Source: Candidatus Obscuribacterales bacterium
GTDB lineage: Bacteria > Cyanobacteriota > Vampirovibrionia > Obscuribacterales > Obscuribacteraceae
Direction: 5' to 3'
Length of the DNA stretch: 37,617 nucleotides
Assembly: GCA_019746975.1 (NCBI GenBank)
Contig: JAIERK010000187.1
Coordinates: forward strand, 1 to 37,617
A program made the position numbers and the translations under genes. Below, one piece after another: positions 35,459 through 37,617 of the stretch (position 1 is its first letter; every line of letters begins with the position of its first letter). The notes beneath the pieces were generated by a model. The model worked only from the letters and a program-made list of their open reading frames with translations. It was not told the origin of the DNA and searched no databases.

Positions 35459-37117
35459 ATGACCGTTTCGCTGCAAACCGAAAAGCTCTCGCACAGTAGA
35501 GAGCAATCCGAGCGAAAGGAGGCGCCACCGGCGCGACTCCTCGCAGCTGCCGTGATTGGTATTGCCGGCGGTGCACTGGCAATCTGGTGCTGCTTCGATC
35601 ATAGCCTTCCAAGCTGGGACGCAGCCGGGCATCTTCTTAACGGATTGTCCTATCGAGACTTACTGCGCCACCCCAAACCGCTCGACCCAGGTTGGATGCA
35701 CCAGCTCCTGACAGTCAATTGCTTCTATCCTCCATTCACCTACGTTTTCTCCGGCATTGTCAAAACGATTTGCGGAACGGGGCTCTGGACTGATTCACTG
35801 ATGAAGGTCATCTGGCTGACAGTGATGAACGTCAGCGTTTTCGGTTTGATGAAAAAACTGACGCGAGACAATCTCGCCGCCGCATTTGCAGTTTTACTAA
35901 TCAATTTCTATCCGGAAGTAGCTGCTGAAAGTCACAAGAGCATGCTCGATTTCCCGGTGATGGCTATGTCGATGCTCGCGCTGTGGGCACTTGCGGGTTG
36001 GGACAAAAATCCCGACGCGAGAAGGACGATTCTCTTGACGCTGGCGACTGGCGCTGCGCTAATGACAAAACAGGTTTGTGCAGCCTTCCTGGTCTTTCCA
36101 TATGCATTTGTTTTCTTCAATAAGATTGGCAATCGAAGGTATCGTGAGGCAAGAAATCTAGTAATTTCGGGAATCTCGTCAGGATCACTACTCGTCCCCT
36201 GGCTGATAGTAAGCATGCCTACAATTAAAAAGGTAGCGAATGAGATTCAGATTGCTTTGGGTAATAAACAGGTTGCCGATGTCTTTATTCACAATGTAGC
36301 TGCGTATCTGGGCTTCATACCGGCGATGATGACTCCAGCACTTCTTATTGTGGCTTGCATTGCGGCGGCATTTGCCGGGAGAGAACGGCACAGAACATTT
36401 TTCTTGCTCAGCCTATCGACTCTCTCTGCGCTCATCCTGCTCAGCACGCTCACATGGCAGTATGCTCTGCCAAGATATTTTATTGCCGCTCTGATCGTCC
36501 CCGCCGCCTACACGAGCATCATGCTGTCCACGTTATGGCGAGGCGGAAAACCAATCCAGAAGTCCCTTGTAATAGCAGTACTAGCCACGGGAATACTTGG
36601 CTATACGGCTATAAATTTCTGCCCGACCCCATTGGATGCAGCGCCATTATATGCGGTGCGCGATCTATCGCTTCGACCAGCAACGTCTGTTTCGGAAGAA
36701 CGATTCGAGCACCCGTATCCCGACAAGGACTGGGGTGTGCGCTGGACCCTGGACAAGATTAAGGCAGTCGACGGCGATGCACCAGTGTGGCTCAATGTGC
36801 TGCCAAGCACACAGCAGCTGAATGTCCACGTTTTTGAATATTACGCTCACCAGGGACGATACCAGCTAAAGCCGACGACTTCGAGATCGTGGTCAGCGGC
36901 AGGCGACTCGGCCAATTTTGACGAAAGCCAGCTCTTGAACTACCAGTGGTATTTGCTCAAGACTGGAGAGCAAGGATTCAAATTTCATGACCCCGCGAGC
37001 AAACGTAGCTTCGATGCGCTGGTGCGCTTCATAAGTGCAAGTGGGAAGTATCGGACCGTCGCAGAAAAACAACTTCCAGACGGAAGCGTACTGACGTTGT
37101 ATCGATGCAAGAACTAG
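35459..37117 (+). CDS. GT-C (GT39/PMT-like) membrane glycosyltransferase
   Basis: The product has 552 residues. About ten membrane helices fill residues 25-400, followed by a soluble C-terminal part of about 150 residues. The first outer loop contains SWDAAGHL, with Asp54 at the place of the conserved acidic residue of GT-C enzymes, and YPPFTYVF follows as in ArnT/PMT-like proteins. Such enzymes use a lipid-phosphate sugar and act on the outer face of the inner membrane. It may add a sugar to the exported glycan or a lipid carrier. The N-terminal 25 residues are charged and cytoplasmic. The gene is divergent from the cysD operon and the ribosome binding site is poor. Confidence 0.8.
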   Translation: MTVSLQTEKLSHSREQSERKEAPPARLLAAAVIGIAGGALAIWCCFDHSLPSWDAAGHLLNGLSYRDLLRHPKPLDPGWMHQLLTVNCFYPPFTYVFSGIVKTICGTGLWTDSLMKVIWLTVMNVSVFGLMKKLTRDNLAAAFAVLLINFYPEVAAESHKSMLDFPVMAMSMLALWALAGWDKNPDARRTILLTLATGAALMTKQVCAAFLVFPYAFVFFNKIGNRRYREARNLVISGISSGSLLVPWLIVSMPTIKKVANEIQIALGNKQVADVFIHNVAAYLGFIPAMMTPALLIVACIAAAFAGRERHRTFFLLSLSTLSALILLSTLTWQYALPRYFIAALIVPAAYTSIMLSTLWRGGKPIQKSLVIAVLATGILGYTAINFCPTPLDAAPLYAVRDLSLRPATSVSEERFEHPYPDKDWGVRWTLDKIKAVDGDAPVWLNVLPSTQQLNVHVFEYYAHQGRYQLKPTTSRSWSAAGDSANFDESQLLNYQWYLLKTGEQGFKFHDPASKRSFDALVRFISASGKYRTVAEKQLPDGSVLTLYRCKN

Positions 37118-37414
37118 CCATCGGCATCGCTCCTGCCTTAAGGAATGTCGGCGGGTTGGAGGGATTCAAGAAGTTCCACAGATTTCATGAACACAAGCAC
37201 GGCACTTCGCACGATTCAAGAACCGCCAGAGGTTGCGGTCGAAATATCCGTCACGGCTTGTCGCGGTTGCCACAAGTCTTTGTCAAATAGCGACGGATTT
37301 AAATGAGAATCCTATCATCTGCCGAAAGTTACTACGGATATCTTGTTGGGCATTATGAAACCGGAACCCCAGAAGCGCGCGATCCGATGAATGCCTTCAA
37401 CGAGGGTTCGAATT

Positions 37415-37617
37415 ATGTTGTCAAAAAATCGACGAATTCTTAGGTCGCTGTCATCTTCAATGAAGCTATCTACGTTCGCGACAAAGTTCTGGATTCCACT
37501 GGTACTACTGTTCCTTTTTCTTACTCAGATGGTTTCGCCCAGTTTCGGTGGGCAGTCGACTACGTTCACATTGAACAACATCAATACAACAGGCACCGGC
37601 ACGTTCAGTTCGCCAGG
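37415..37617 (+). CDS. secreted protein, N-terminal fragment (3' partial)
   Basis: The frame stays open to the window edge, giving 67 residues. The ATG at 37415 has GAGGG eight bases upstream; an in-frame ATG at 37391 is less likely. A basic start (LSKNRRILRSL) is followed by a strongly hydrophobic core (WIPLVLLFLFLTQMV) and then SPSFGGQ, an extended signal peptide of the type seen on very large exported proteins. The first mature residues, TFTLNNINTTGTGTF, are Thr/Asn/Gly-rich like the giant repeat protein at the left edge. It is probably another large surface protein, but the evidence is only this fragment. Confidence 0.65.
   Translation, partial: MLSKNRRILRSLSSSMKLSTFATKFWIPLVLLFLFLTQMVSPSFGGQSTTFTLNNINTTGTGTFSSP

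Noticed and set aside
37105..37290. 61-codon frame after the GT-C gene
   Set aside because: The sequence is basic and without structure, and it starts within the end of the GT-C coding region.
37303..37443. Small 46-codon frame before the right-edge gene
   Set aside because: It overlaps the start of the signal-peptide gene, lacks a recognisable domain and has a poor ribosome binding site.

Overview
The window reads as a cell-surface locus for a sulfated glycan, flanked on both sides by pieces of very large secreted proteins. Base composition is about 50% GC and nearly all intervals are protein coding. No rRNA, tRNA, IS element or CRISPR array was seen. The organism looks like a diderm bacterium: it has ABC-2 polysaccharide export, a lipoprotein-like protein and giant FHA-like repeat proteins. 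SGNH/MBOAT pairs, planctomycete-style 24-residue LRRs, an iduronate-2-sulfatase-like enzyme and a C-terminal FecR-like domain would fit a non-photosynthetic cyanobacterial relative (Vampirovibrionia/Obscuribacterales-like) or a planctomycete-like lineage. This placement is inference, not proof.

Layout. Positions 1-7886 hold the 3' part of a giant beta-repeat surface protein ending in a FecR-like domain, followed by a strong terminator. Positions 8125-9814 (minus) hold a small secreted protein and a sulfotransferase. Positions 10062-14435 (plus) hold a DUF4915/TIGR03032-like protein, a sulfotransferase overlapping an LRR gene, and a membrane-anchored SGNH protein. Positions 14721-15773 (minus) hold a third sulfotransferase, divergent from a secreted sulfatase (16114-17721). 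Positions 17953-20692 hold an AlgI-like MBOAT acyltransferase with an SGNH partner. Positions 20926-26119 form a compact operon: methyltransferase, sulfotransferase, WbsX-like protein, and the Wzm/Wzt exporter. Positions 26526-31172 hold a PDZ/VWA secreted protein, a small four-helix membrane protein, a fifth sulfotransferase with an extra C-terminal domain, and a lipoprotein-like protein. Positions 31300-35121 (minus) form the operon cysD-cysNC-glycosyltransferase 2, which makes PAPS. Positions 35459-37117 hold a GT-C type membrane glycosyltransferase. At the right edge a new secreted protein begins with a signal peptide.

How it works together (inference). CysD/CysN-CysC make the sulfate donor PAPS. 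Five sulfotransferases from at least four sequence groups use it. The MBOAT/SGNH pair adds acyl groups after export, the methyltransferase may methylate, and the GT2, GT-C and WbsX proteins build or trim sugar chains. Wzm/Wzt exports the product, and the secreted sulfatase could edit it outside the cytoplasm. Few backbone glycosyltransferases are present, so part of the pathway must lie elsewhere. The dense mix of sulfotransferases, a dedicated PAPS supply, an ABC exporter and a sulfatase is the most interesting feature of the window.
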